A stretch of 64,000 bases of DNA from Paulownia fortunei (Eukaryota; Streptophyta; Magnoliopsida; Lamiales; Paulowniaceae). Shown here in pieces: positions 13,030 to 25,514 of this stretch. The notes below the pieces were generated by a model. The model saw only the letters and a program-made list of their open reading frames with translations. It was not told where the DNA came from and did no database searches. The stretch lies in the NCBI GenBank assembly GCA_019321725.1, contig CM033114.1:14674278-14738277 (forward strand), given 5' to 3'. Position numbers and translations under genes: made by a program. The stretch's first letter is position 1. Each line of letters begins with the position of its first letter.

Positions 13030-14215
13030 AACGAATTAAAAGATGTTTATTTTCAAAATATTAATTAATCCAATCAATTAAATTAGTACATCCATTAAAT
13101 TATAAAGGCCTATAAAAATTAAATATTTCGAACAATTAATTACTTGTTCCATGATAGGCCACTTAATATAATTAGGTCAATTTAATTAATTTAATTATAT
13201 TAAATTAAATTAATTTATCACTTGATTAATTAAACCCTTTTTAATTAATCATATCAATTAAATATAATCCAACAATTGGATTATTTACTTAGATAAGAAA
13301 TGAGCTTCTCCGAGTTTGTGTATGACTCCTTAGGTTCACCCATATGCTAGTAGTGGGCTCACAAATCTTATGACTTAGTCATATAATTAATTATTCTTGA
13401 GAATTAACCTATTAATTCCAAAAACCTCACAAATCATCGTTAACGTCTAGCAATACGCCATGGAAACCTAGACATAAGTGAAGGTGGCAAACTCTTTCAA
13501 TTATGAATACCATGCAAGTTTGGTTCCTACGTCAACTAATCTTTCGATTTAGCCTAGGGCTAAGATTATCAATCGAAGCCCTAATAGCTTAATTCTATGA
13601 AACCATTCATAGTATCTTGATTTGTTGATGCTAATTAGGAAACTCATTTCCTAATTACTCATCCCAACCATGGCCATGAATTTCAAAATCAAGTATAGTG
13701 AAATCATAGAAGATTCACCTATTCATCTAAAAAAGTGATGTATCCTTTGTCCGCCACTTATTAATATCCATAAACGAGGATGATGCACCCAAAATATCCC
13801 TATTATGATTGTCATGCAATCAGTGAATGAATTAAAGTACATCATGTCAAGAATGAGATTACAATAGTACCTCAAGTCAAAGAACTATTTTATGCACTAT
13901 CATAACGATTGGAAACTTCCCATTCAACAATTATATTTTCTTGGGAATTTCTAGTGGGTTGTTCAGTGAACTTATTTTCCAACAAACACCCACATATATG
14001 CACTAGTGTTACGACACTACTGTCTATAGAATGAGGTACCCTCCTATGGAGCATGCACCATATGTGTAAGTCTTAAATGAGCTAGTCAATGTCCTATCTC
14101 AAAAAGCCCTTGAATTGGAACTAGTTTAAGATCACAACCATGAAGCCATATTCCATGATCGCTATCTTATGCGCGACCATGCCTCGTAGTCATATGTGAC
14201 ATAGGGATTTTATCT
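13030..14215 (-). mobile_element. Minus-strand LTR retrotransposon end (LTR 13030-13984 plus internal edge)
   Basis: On the minus strand an LTR-like sequence starts TGTTGGAAAATAAG at 13984 and runs left at least to the assembly gap. Bases 13985-14215 resemble the non-coding 3' internal edge that precedes such LTRs in plants (GGTGCATGCTCCATAGGAGG on the minus strand). TGTTGG is a common Ty1/copia LTR start, but I see no coding domain, so the superfamily is uncertain. The left terminus cannot be defined because of the gap. No host gene is visible. Bases 14216-14382 are unassigned. Confidence 0.5.
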
Positions 14216-14382
14216 AATTAATAGCATAAATTTATGATAAAGATTTCTTTTTTAATAATGTTTAATAAAAAAAGATAGTCTATTACAAGAGTATAATAGC
14301 AGCCACTAATTAGCCCGTCAAGCACTATTCTAACATTAGTTTGGGATGAGGCATAGAAGAAATCAAAAGAGGAAATGGTGGT

Positions 14383-16251
14383 AGCATAATAGCATGATTG
14401 CACGAACATGAATAATTATTATTATATGCTTCAGTTATGCTTTAACATGCATTAGTATATGAAATATGAGATCAAACTTTTGTTTATTGATTTAACATAT
14501 TCCTTAAGTGCTCTGTAGTGAAAAACTTTGTATCTCGGTTAAGGAAGATTGATGTGTTGAATGACCATGAAATGAATTATTCATATTGCTCCATACTTGT
14601 TATATTCTAAAGTGATTATTGGCCTAAATATTTGCTTTAGATATGTTACATTTGGCTAAGAACTAAAAGTATGCAAAATGGTGCAATATGATTGGTTGGT
14701 TGACTAGGTTGCATAAACTCATTCTAAACTACATTGAACTTGATTATAACACCAAAGCATCAATTTTTGTCATCTCCCTAGCATACAAATATGGATTTTG
14801 TCATGAGAAGACACCAAGCACGATGCAACCAATCATTACCCTCCATCTCTCTTTGAAATGCCAAAGAAGTCAGTTTTAGCCTATTTTCTTGTGGAAGCTT
14901 CTCAAAAACAACCAGCCATTCTTCTCCAAAGTTTTTCCCAAATTTCTACACTCTCATACTCATAAAAATTGAATTCAATCCATAGGAATCCACAAAACAC
15001 AAACTAGAACAAATTTCCACCCTTTTAAGCTTGAAAACCATTGATTTTGAAGCTTAATTCTAACTTAATCAAGGTATATTCTTTTTCAATATTTCTTATG
15101 ATGAATCTGTAGTATCTTGAGTGGTTACATGTTTTAGTATATTTTTGTAAGATTGATAACTTAAGTATGTTACACTTGAAGCCAAAACCAAGCTAGTTAA
15201 GCTAGTTTTTAGCAAAATTGATCTTGTGAAATATGCTTAATTTACTTGTTCTTCTTGATGTTTTAATGTTTATATTATGTTTGAAAGTTTCTATGAATGA
15301 TTGTGAACAATAGAAATTAGTTTGTTTAATTGATGGTTAGAATCAATTTAAGTAAGAATCAAGTTCACCCCATGTTAATTTGGATATTTTGAGATTGTGT
15401 TCAAGGTTTGGGGGCTGCCCTAATAGTAATTTAATGGCTACCCTAATGTTTTATTATCTTGAATTATTAGTATATATGGAGTATGTATTGTTTTTGAAGT
15501 AATGTAATTGATATGGAATTGTTTACAAAAAAATAAAAAGTGTATATGATTTTAATTAGAATTGATTATGTGATTTATGAAAATGATATTAAAAGGTACA
15601 TGATTTAATTATGTTAGGCCGTTAACACATCCTATCTTCCAAATAGATTGACCTTTTCACTTAGTACAAAGTGGACTTAAGGTAAGTTGAGGCTTCATTT
15701 GTGTATCACAAGAATCTTATAATATGTTGTTCATGTTTTGATGTGATTGTTATTATTTATCAAATGATGTAATGTTTGATGCATTTATGGTTCATGAAGC
15801 ATGACACTATTAAGAATATAATAAGGTTTTTGAAAAGGAAGTATCGTATTTGATTGATGGTCGGGTAGACAAGGGACGCGGGAGGGATTGGGGACCCAAC
15901 AAATGGTGGCAAATACTTGAGGTTGAAAAATCAGTATAGGAAAGCCACAATAAATGAGATGGAATACGGCTAATACCTGAGGTTGAAAGACCAAGTATGG
16001 AAACCCTGTATTAGTTCTCATATTGGCCAATCATTATAAACAGCTTCCGAAAACCACGATCTATCGCTATTAGTTAGGTACCACACTTCAAGAGCCCTAA
16101 ACAATGATTTATGAATTCAAGTTCTTTCTCTTATAGCCAAAAATGGGATCTTTATTAACACCATAACTCTAGTATTGTTGAAAAATTAACATTTCTTGAC
16201 TTAACTATATTAGCTTATTTAAATTCTGCAGTGAGGTTAAGAGGTGTTACA
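14383..16251 (+). mobile_element. Chromovirus-type LTR, 5'-truncated copy
   Basis: This stretch matches 28460-30508 along its length, including the ATAGCATGATTGCACGAA start of homology and the AGGTGTTACA end. It contains a TACTTGAGGTTGAAA / TACCTGAGGTTGAAA internal near-duplication at about 15905-16000, as LTRs of Tekay/Del-like chromoviruses often do. The first 80 or so bases of the better copy are missing, and no primer site follows the terminal CA. It is therefore a solo or truncated LTR. The frame at 14688-14879 is shared with the other copy only because both are LTRs; I do not regard it as a gene. Confidence 0.65.
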
Positions 16252-18870
16252 GAAAAACATGAAACATAGAGGATCAGACAATACTCATTACCTACTGAGC
16301 ATATTTGAATATAACCCAATCTTAGTACGGGTCTATATCTTATTTTCAAAATTTACAAGTAAATCCAACAATTCTTGTGTGTGCACATTTATTTCATATA
16401 AATACATCATGAGGCTTGCAGCAGTAAACCTAAGGTTTCAGTAACAAAAAAAAAGCACCAACTAGCAGTCTACCACCAGAGCATGAAAGGCAAGCATTAG
16501 AAGGCAGAAGTAATTTTTAAATATTTACATATGAGAGTTGTGTTCCATTTATTGACAATCTTTGTGAATCTATCTTACTCGATTCTCAAACAAATTCATG
16601 TGTTCTTCATCTACCCTAAGAAAGAAAACAACTATATTACATTCTTTTTTTTGCTGATTTTGCACATTTAAAACTCCATCTCTTGTATTACTGAAAGCCT
16701 CTTTATTCATTCTTATCTTGGGTAGTCTACGAACTTAAAACCACACCTAAAATACAAATAAGAAGTTATCATTTTACATATTATATATCTCAAACACGAG
16801 GACATCTACATGGCAATCTTATTTAAGAATCAAAATTAGGAAACTATAGAATTCCTTTCTCAAAATATGTTATGCATGTAAAAATCTCATTTTTGCTCAT
16901 ATGTCATGCATGCACGTGCAAATGCTCATGAGTGGTATGAATGCAAGGGATTTTCTCTGAACATTTTTCAAGCATTTTGAATATCATGAGGTGCATAATC
17001 TACTTGTTATCATGCTTCTCCAAATTACCATCATCACATTTAGTACAAATACATCATGATATATCATGTCCATGCATTGTAGTTGCAAATGGATCTTTAC
17101 TTACCATTAATCTGATTGGTGGCTTACTCTAAATGTTAGTTTCCCCAGAGTCAAAGTCCATGGACTACAAGCTTTTCTTCCTAACCTTAGGTGGAAAACG
17201 ACTTGTATATTGTCAAATATCAAACACCATCCCCAAATTGGCAAGTTCAATACACCTAATCTCATACTAAGTCCTTCGACATCAAGGTTAACTAGGTAAT
17301 AGTCAAACCTTTCAAGTTACAAACTAATACCTAAAATAGTCCCATAATTATTTTAATTTCTTATTATAAATGTATATCCTCCTCATTTAATTGAATTATT
17401 ATGACAGCAATGTATATAGAAAATAGTTCCTCAATCATTAAAACTCAATAACAATATGTAGGAGTTGGAACATGCTGAAATATCAAGTGAACAAATTTAG
17501 ATTTTTCATTCTACTATGTTGTCCAATTGAGTTCCATAAAGTTTTTCACATCCTTAAGCATATTCAATCACTCCCAAATTTTTACCACACCTAGATAAAA
17601 TATAATTGAAGGTAACCATGTCATAATCCTATCAAAAATAGTGATATACCTTAGCAAAATTAGCCCCTTCACACAACACCATAACTGAGAATCTTATAGT
17701 GACAGTTTTGAGTATCTCTTCAATTATCATTCCATATTTCAACTTCTAACCTATCCAAACTTACATCCATAACCTGAACTCATATATAAACACATCTATA
17801 GTTAAAAATATAGGTCTTTCTCAAGGTATTATTCATATGTATAAAGCTTAAAGAATAAAAAATCAACTACACAGTTTATGTCCTTAGTGGTTCCTACTAA
17901 GGTTTTGCAACCAAACAATCCTTCTTTTGTGCATAATAACACCACAAATAATATACTAACATGATTATAAGAAAGAAAATAAGTTTTAGAAATTATAAAA
18001 CCTCAAACAATATAAAAAGTTATGCCAAAAACTATGAGTTAAGCTCACCTATGTACAATTTCAACCTCAAGTTGTGAATTAGCACTTCCCTTTGCTTCAG
18101 TAGCCTTCTCTTTCATTTGGAATCACTCGGGAACAACTTTGAGAGTTTAAGACAGAGTTTTGTAAGGTTAAATAGTGTATAACATGGTTTAGGTCGTGGA
18201 TTTCTCACTTAGAAGGAAGGACAAGCATTAGGTGGTAACTTGAGGTGGTTAAGCTTAAGGTGGCTAGAGCTTTAGGTGTTGTCTTTCGTAAAATCTGATT
18301 TTACACTCACCTTTGCAAGACCAAATCTGGTGTTCTCTATATTTATTCATCTTTTACAACCTATTTAATTTTCAGAAGATCTCATAAATATTCCCAACAC
18401 TAATTTCCTAACCATCTATTCCATTTCTAAATCAATTGATATCCTATCGTTGCACGATAAAGATTGCACTTTGATAGTTTTATGCACATATAGACCTTTT
18501 AATATCATATTTCAATTATAGAATATCATGTTTAGTGCCCCAAGAATAAAAATTATCAACATATATACTTTTAAAATACCTTGATCAAACCGAATCAAAT
18601 CACGTAAGCTTATTAGTAACATTTTCCACACTTCTAAGATTATAACATGTAACCTATAAATGTTCAACATATGAACAACCAATTTTTTCTCCTTATCTGA
18701 ATATAGAATTGATCACTTAGGCTAGTTGATATCGACAAACTAACATCATACAGAGAGTTTTAAAAGTTTAACGACTAAATTCATTACAAGATGAAAAGAA
18801 TGATTAATTCTCTTTAAGTAACTAGAACCAATGCTAAGATTAATTCTCATTAAGTAACTAGATTTTTTTT
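16252..18870. other. Unassigned AT-rich sequence, probably decayed transposon
   Basis: I find no coding domain, RNA gene or clear repeat boundary in this 2.6 kb. It lies between a plus-strand chromovirus LTR and a minus-strand chromovirus RT. Its texture (scattered CATGCATG motifs, C-rich plus-strand tracts) resembles minus-strand LTR sequence, but I cannot prove this. A small imperfect duplication (GATTAATTCTC..TAAGTAACTAGA) occurs at about 18802-18865, just to its right edge. Confidence 0.4.
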
Positions 18871-18879
18871 TCCACACTT

Positions 18880-19240
18880 GTCTCACCATTCGAATTTCAT
18901 ATACTTATGTAAGATAAATCAAAGGTCAACAATCTAGGAGAAACAATATCCTAACCTGAAAACAATCTTGGGAGCAACAACACCTTTTCTTAATTTAATC
19001 AACAAACCTTATTATTATCAATGGCTATTTATTTGAGATGGTTACTTGTTTCAAATTTTCAATTTTTTTATAACCAACACATAACCTCATGATTCATTTT
19101 TCTTATAGGTGAACAAGATTTTGGCTTCTTTAGGGGAAGTACTAGGCCTTAATACCTTGTCCGACATCCTTATAGAATCAAGTAAGGTTTATTAAATTCC
19201 AATAGAGTTATCTTATAAAGTGAAAGTGAGGTTGGAGTTG
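18880..19240 (-). pseudogene. Ty3/gypsy chromovirus RT, N-terminal remnant
   Basis: Read on the minus strand, this gives in order FILDLVVRTTPTSLSL, SIRMSDKVLRPSTSPKEAKI, LFTYKKNES and VTISNK. They line up with the start of chromovirus reverse transcriptase: the 'F.I.L.PGT.PIS..PYRM', 'L..KGFIRPS.SPWGAPVLFVKKKDGS' and 'VTIKNKYPLPRIDDL' blocks. Stops and shifts are frequent and the catalytic YVDD region is absent. It lies left of a minus-strand protease remnant, the correct pol order for an element transcribed leftward from the LTR at about 20-21.6 kb. Confidence 0.65.
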
Positions 19241-19499
19241 TTCGTACAACTAAATCAAGGATAAACTTAATTGTTTAGCCAATACATGCCCAATAATATC
19301 TTTTCAAAATGCATCGTTAAATTAAAATTGTACAAATAGATTTCCAATGTCATTTCTCAAAATTCTAACATAATCCGTATATCAATGATAACTCGTTCTC
19401 AATATTCTTCTCTTAGTAATTATAGAAAAGTTGAAATTTGATAATATTCTACATTCTCCACAAAAGTAAAAGTTTTCCTATTATGGTCTCCACAAAACT

Positions 19500-19795
19500 C
19501 TTATTTTCCTTACCTAGCTTTTTAGAAGTCAAAACAACTGTGAAAAAATCCACATAAGCAGAATTCTTAGAAAACCAATCCATACTCAAGATTATATCAT
19601 AATAGTTCATTGCCAATATAATCAAATCGGCATAGACTTCTCAATTTTATTGGGGATAATGCAAGCTTTTAAAATCTAATTACTTTGTTCTAATTCTCTA
19701 GAAGGAATTATCACATTGTAACTAACCTCACTTGTATCAGGTATCCTAGCTAGCCTCTTTTCATACTTAGTAGAAATAAATGAATGTGTAGCCCA
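19500..19795 (-). pseudogene. Chromovirus aspartic protease remnant
   Basis: The minus strand reads ATHSFISTKYEKRLARIPDT, EVSYNVIIPS and, after shifts, MDWFSKNSAYVDF. This is the chromovirus retropepsin pattern: D-S-G-ATHSFIS at the active site and the later 'DVILGMDWL...A.IDC' block. The bases before ATHSF no longer encode D-S-G cleanly, and several stops follow, so the protease is dead. Only about 240 bp separate it from the primer site at 20034, so gag has been lost. It belongs with the RT remnant to its left. Confidence 0.7.
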
Positions 19796-20033
19796 AAGTT
19801 AAATAATACAAATGATGGAATACCAAAAATAGAGAATTTATTTGTTACTACTGATGGGTTTACCTCTGTTTTTGTTTATACAAAATCTTATAACATATGA
19901 CCAATATTATTCATAAAACATAATTGAATTATATAGAAAAATAAAACTTAATGGCATGGTTGTGCATGCATGGCTGTGCTCCACAAGTTTCCTAGCTCAT
20001 GCACATAGACAGTCTATAAAACCAATAAACTTA

Positions 20034-20046
20034 GGCTGCAATACCA
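20034..20046 (-). other. Primer binding site, tRNA-Met-like, minus strand
   Basis: The minus strand reads ATAGTGGTATTGCAGCC. TGGTATTGCAGCC resembles the TGGTATCAGAGCC primer site (tRNA-Met) usual for plant chromoviruses. It lies three bases after an LTR ending GTGTGACA. Confidence 0.65.
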
Positions 20047-20049
20047 CTA

Positions 20050-21600
20050 TGTCACACCCAAGTAAATATATCTATATATATACAGTATGAAAGAGAAAAC
20101 AATTTAACTTTAATTCCAGAAGTGTTCGTTCTACTAACAAGTTTTCAAATCCAGAACTAGAGAATAAAATATCAAATTCAATAAATTGTTTTCTTGTTTT
20201 GTTAATTTTTACAAATATGAAATTTTCCATCTCATATTTAACTAATTAAAAAATAAAGATGTTGGCATATTGTAAAAATATGAGTAACAGTAAAGAGCCA
20301 CAAGTTACAAGTTTTTTACATTTGCGGCGAAAAATCAATTTAAACTTAAGAAACAAATGACAAAGAACAAGAAAAGTAGATTGCTCATTTAAGTGGAGCC
20401 CTTTGAGGTATTCCCTTTCTACTTTTCTTGCGCATGGAAATGCAGTAGCATTGTGTCCTCTTCCTCTTAGGCGTAGGCTGATTGCTCTTTGGATCAAGGC
20501 TCTCCTCTATTTGCATGTCTCATTCTATACTCATAAGCTGTCAGAAAAAAATCATAAAAGTTATTAGTTCACTTTTAACTATATACTGTAATAATAAAGG
20601 AAATTTTTACAACGCAGTATATTATGTGTGGGCATGTGTATTTTTTTATACTATCCAACATAATACATAGAAGAGAAGAATTTTGGTGTTAAAAGTCCTG
20701 TATATGAACAAACAATTATTTGTGTAGCTATAAATCCATCACAATCACTCGACACTCCAAACTTATTTACAATAAGGTTTCAAAAGTTATATACAATACA
20801 AAGTACCAAAACATAATATAACAGACTCAAAATCAAAATATCACCCACAAAACTGCCCAACAGATCGCCATCCATGTACAATGATCTCTAAAAGCCTGTA
20901 GGAGCTCCAACAACCAGCCAAGTAAATTGGGAGCTCAATACTAACCATGTTCACCTACAATACATGAACTATATGAGCTAACGCCAACTAAGTAAAATCA
21001 TGCATGGAAAAAGTATGATTTGAAACATTATGTAATTCCATCCCAAAATGTCATGCAAGAAATATATCATGTCTGAGTACTCATAAATCAGAATATTTCA
21101 CTCAAAATCATTTCTTTACATAGGGCCCTTGGCCCACTTACTATACACTAGAAGAGTTTTGTCCAATATCAATATTAATAATTAATTGGTCAATCTCAAT
21201 TGACACAGTCGAGTGGACCATACTCTCATGACCACCAAGAGGTCCACATCCTATCTTATCCTATGATCACCTAATAAGTATCCCATCTGCAGTGTCAATA
21301 TAACAAAGATACAGTCAAGTGGACCATCCTTTCGTGATCACCAGAGGTACATGGCTCTTCTCCTATGATCACCGAGAATATCCCACTTGCAGATAGCTTG
21401 AACTGGTAAAGTGGAACAATTATGGGAATTAGTTCATTCAAGGTACTTCTATGCATACTCTTATATACTGTAATTCAGGACTTCTTGAAGTTTGCAAACT
21501 TTTAGGTATTCTTGTCTTTAGGTAGAAAAATATACTACCTCCATTAGACACCATTAGTGAGAGAGGCTGGTATTGGTATCTGCTGTAATATGCCCCAACG
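20050..21600 (-). mobile_element. 5' LTR of the minus-strand chromovirus (right end approximate)
   Basis: The LTR end (minus-strand ..GGGTGTGACA) is fixed by the adjacent primer site. Typical LTR-body features follow to the right, including a near-duplicate block around GTCGAGTGGACCAT (about 21207) and GTCAAGTGGACCAT (about 21313). The LTR start is not clear; 21600 is an estimate. An exon-like stretch at about 20394-20534 is discussed as a finding. Confidence 0.55.
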
Positions 21601-24600
21601 TCCACCCTTACGAACAATATCTCTATGAAGAGTATAAAATTTTACACATAGAAAATGTAATTAAAAAAAATATCCTCATGAGATTTTCCTCTTATACAAT
21701 AAAGTATTTATATAGGTCGTAGCCTATTTAGGATTGGTCTGCTACAAGTAAATTTATTGTCATCTTTGGTTACTTTCTAAACTTCTTTGTTTTTCTCTCC
21801 CTGAACATTGTTTCCAAACCCTGTTCTATGCTGGTAGTTAGATTTCCTAGCTAGATTGGCTTCAAAATTGCCATAATACCTTCTTTTCTTAATACCAGGA
21901 TATCAATTCATTCTAAACAAGCATTTTACACATAATATAAGATGCTATGAAAGGCTGCAAAATTTACCAAAAGTTGGATACACAGACGTCCTATCCGCAA
22001 GCATAATACGAAGCTCCTCATTCCTTGATTGAGCAAGATTATGATGACATACATGAGGCTCTATCGCATATTAAACACCATTTGCTTATGCAAGTTGCCT
22101 TCAAAGAAATAAGTTGTCAAATAAGTTTTCCCATTTCATCAAGTTCATAAAATGCATAAAATATTTAGTGCTTCAAACCCATAAGTTGCTCATATGTTTT
22201 GCTAAAATGGGGGGAGTTGTTGTTTAACCTTATCATTGCCTTGTTATGTTTTAAAGCATGTTAAGCTAAACAATAGAGTATGTAAGCAGGTTGGTATCAA
22301 GTTCATGGATTTATATAGCTATTTAATACATGTTTATATGATTAAACCTTTTGAAAGATTATTGATGTATATTTGGACCATTATACGTGGTATGAGGGTG
22401 ATAAAAGCCCAATTTCCCCAAATTAGTTTAAGCCTGCAGATTCAGAACCGCCAGCACTGTTGGTTTACAAATGGTGTTAGGGCATAAAAAACTTGAAGGG
22501 CATATTGGACACTTAGTGAGAGGCTATTTGTTGTGACGCTTAGACTAAATCTATTTTTTTTTTCAAAAAGATTGATCTAACCAATGCTCAACAGGTAGTG
22601 TAGTAAACTAAATTTTTATATTCTTTTGACAAGTAATTGGAATGTTGTATGCTTTACATTGATTTTCATCTTATATTTTTGCAGGTTTCTGCATTTGGTT
22701 CTTGACCACAACATTACTATTATGTCACTATAAAGAGTAACGTTGTTTATCAGCTTCTTTAAAATAAACATGTAGCTTGATTTTGTTTGATGTGCCTAGT
22801 GAATTTTATTAATGCACCTTACCGCTTTGAAAGCTACAATCCAAGAAAAAAACTAATGAGGCATATATTCTAAACTTTCCATTTTGTAATGGGATATTAT
22901 TTCCATTACCAGAATTCTCTTATATTGTCTATATAGGTAAATAAAGATCCAGGGAAGATGGTTGCAATGCAAAGGAATTAAAGTAAATTTTGGAATCAGA
23001 GAGATTGCTAGGATAGAGAAGGTAAATAAACTAAGAAATAATATTTTTTTTGTTTTTTTGTGTGCAAGTACTTGTCTTTTGCTGGTTTGAACTAGATTGC
23101 CTTGAGAGGAGAAAAGATAGGAGATTCTACTCTATTTTAGAGAATCTAGCCGCTTTACATACAAACCTTGATGAAACAACCCCTGTGCATACTGTTTCAA
23201 GAACTATGAAGGGGACTTACATTGGAGAATCGAAACATCTGTTGGGGTATGATAGCCTTGAGCATGAAATAAAGATGATGTATGTAATTTTTATTAATCT
23301 TTGGTTTATAGCAATTTCATGTGAATTTTATCCTAAGTATGTTATGAGACAGAATGTAAAATAGTTGCACAATGGGGTTGTCTTTGACTTTAGAAGGTAT
23401 GGAGACTTACTTTCAGAGGCAAGGTCCAGATTTTTTCAAGCTTCTACACATGTTTTTTGTTTTAGGGATTACCTTTTTTCAATCAAGTTTGATGATTCTT
23501 TGATATGTCCTCTTGACTGGGATTGGTGTCTCTTTCACAAGCTAAGAAAATGAACAACATAGAGATTAGGCATTTTGTTATTGATATGCAACTCTAGATT
23601 TGTACCTTGTCTGATGTATTGTTATTGCATCTTAAAAAATATAATCTAAAGCTTATTATCCATAGCTTCGTCTCCAAAAGGACATTATTACACACACAAT
23701 TAGGGTAGGAGTAGGGTTGGGTTTTTTTACTGACCCAAATAGTTTGAGGTGATCTGGACTGTGTAGTTTCTAATTTTTCATGTATCAAGTTATCTGATAC
23801 CTATATGAATAATCTTGCCAGCTTTCGCAGACTTTAAATTCTACCCAAAAAGTTGATGGGGTTCTGTATTTAAATTTAAAAAATGTAAATATAAATTACA
23901 AATCCTAAAGCTCTAACCCTATTATCCCTCACACTATTCTCTCTTTTTATCTCTCTGGTAGTGGCACTACACACTCAGTGACCAACATAGTAGTGCAACC
24001 ACACTTCTCAAGTTCTTGTCGTTATTTCTTTATGTGAAGGTGCTTCTCACAAAATGTTACCATCCTTATTGCAAGGTAGGGTACTTGGATCCCACATCAG
24101 TAGTATGGGATCCATAAGGCTTACTTGATAATATTATCTAGATTTGATGCAACATCTCCAAAATGAGAATTGTCTACAATAGCACAATGTGCAAAAATTT
24201 TATCGCAGGTAAATTGTTTAATTTTTTGTGGCAGATTATGTCTAGCTATAATTTTCTACTGGATAGATTTATTTAATATTCATATTAAGGAACCAAAACC
24301 ATGACCTGAGATAAGGAAACATTAGTGGGCCTTTGTTAGACATTCTTATAGTACACAGAAGGTCATTAATTTATTTTCCCCTTTCTTTTTTCCTTTTTTG
24401 GTGATTTTTTGGGTGTTGGAGAAGGAAATGGATTAGCTAACTCTTTATATTCATCTTTAATTATGTTCATAGGTTTGTATTTTGTGAAAATTTCCTCACA
24501 TAATATTGCTTAACAAAGTCAAACTGGATTGCCTATTGAAATATTGAAATACTGGTCTTATTTGTCAAAACTTTTCCTTTCCACCTTTTACATATTAGTT

Positions 24601-25514
24601 TTGGAATTCTATTTAGCATAGGTACTAGTGTTATGCAACACTATGTAGGTTTGTGCCCAATGTTTGATTTGGAGGTTAGCAATTTCATTGTACAAAGAAA
24701 TTACAAGTTTAAATATCTCCACCGATCTGATAAAAATTGTATGTTTGAAATGTTCCACCGATTTAGTATGACTAGCTTGTAAATATTGTACAGAAAGAAG
24801 AAGCGATAATAACAACAATATTTCCTTCACTCAATAACCCCATTCAGGTATTCCTGCATGACTGCTTTGTTCTTGAATTTGATAGGTCTTGGGCTACAAA
24901 TTTTCCTATCATGCTATGTAAGTGTTTGAATACGATACGTTATTTGCTAATTTGAGTATTGTTTTCTACAAACCATTTATTTTTACTATAGAAAAACTAA
25001 TGAAGGAAGACCTGTTAAGATATTTATAAGTTGTTCAACTGCTAGCTAAACATTTAAATGAATGTTAGAATAAAATAAAATCTAGTAAGAATAACAACAG
25101 TAGCATCCCTAATATTATTTGATTGTCTCTGTTTGGGCAAATAGTATATCAGAATACCTATAGAATATGCCGAATCGAGAATAATATTCCTAGTCAATGA
25201 AATGACCAAATCACTCCAATGTTTTCAAGATAGAAGCAGACACAAACCAGTAGAAGAATAATCTATGGTTTTTGTATGAATCTCGATTGGATGCATCCAA
25301 TGCTTTGTCTAGTTGAAAGTACATCTCATAGTTGGTTAAGTCAATTAAACCATTTATATATATATGCATTTATTTCCCAAATATCTAACATTCAAGTCCT
25401 TCAGGCTTTTTCTATTGTTGTTACATCGCTATTTTCACATAGAAATAAAATCATAGGATATTAGTAGGTTGTATAACAAATATTGATTTTGAGATTTTAT
25501 CTAGTAGTGTGTTT
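21601..25514. other. Mostly unassigned sequence between two retroelements
   Basis: No transposon domain, RNA gene or convincing complete host gene is visible in this 3.9 kb. Several short frames (22236-22487, 23365-23553, 24609-24830, 25276-25464) show no recognisable motif. One exon-like stretch, 23085-23279, is listed separately. The right end abuts the start of LTR B. Confidence 0.5.
23085..23279 (+). pseudogene. Exon-like coding stretch, function not recognised
   Basis: An open frame encodes LERRKDRRFYSILENLAALH, then TPVHTVSRTMKGTYIGESKH, then YDSLEHEIKMM. It has a mixed, protein-like composition unlike the low-complexity frames around it. It ends at a strong donor: exon ...AAGATGAT followed by GTATGTAATT at 23280. 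A T-rich tract at 23043-23060 could serve an acceptor, but no clean start is visible. The frame continues past the donor without obvious coding character. I do not recognise the family. It may be one exon of a broken or captured host gene, since no partner exon is apparent nearby. Confidence 0.3.

Noticed and set aside
12806..13039. Open frame running through the assembly gap
   Set aside because: Half of it is N; it is an artefact of translating the gap.
22236..22487. 83-codon frame as a host gene
   Set aside because: No motif, no splice context and no conserved composition; left unassigned.
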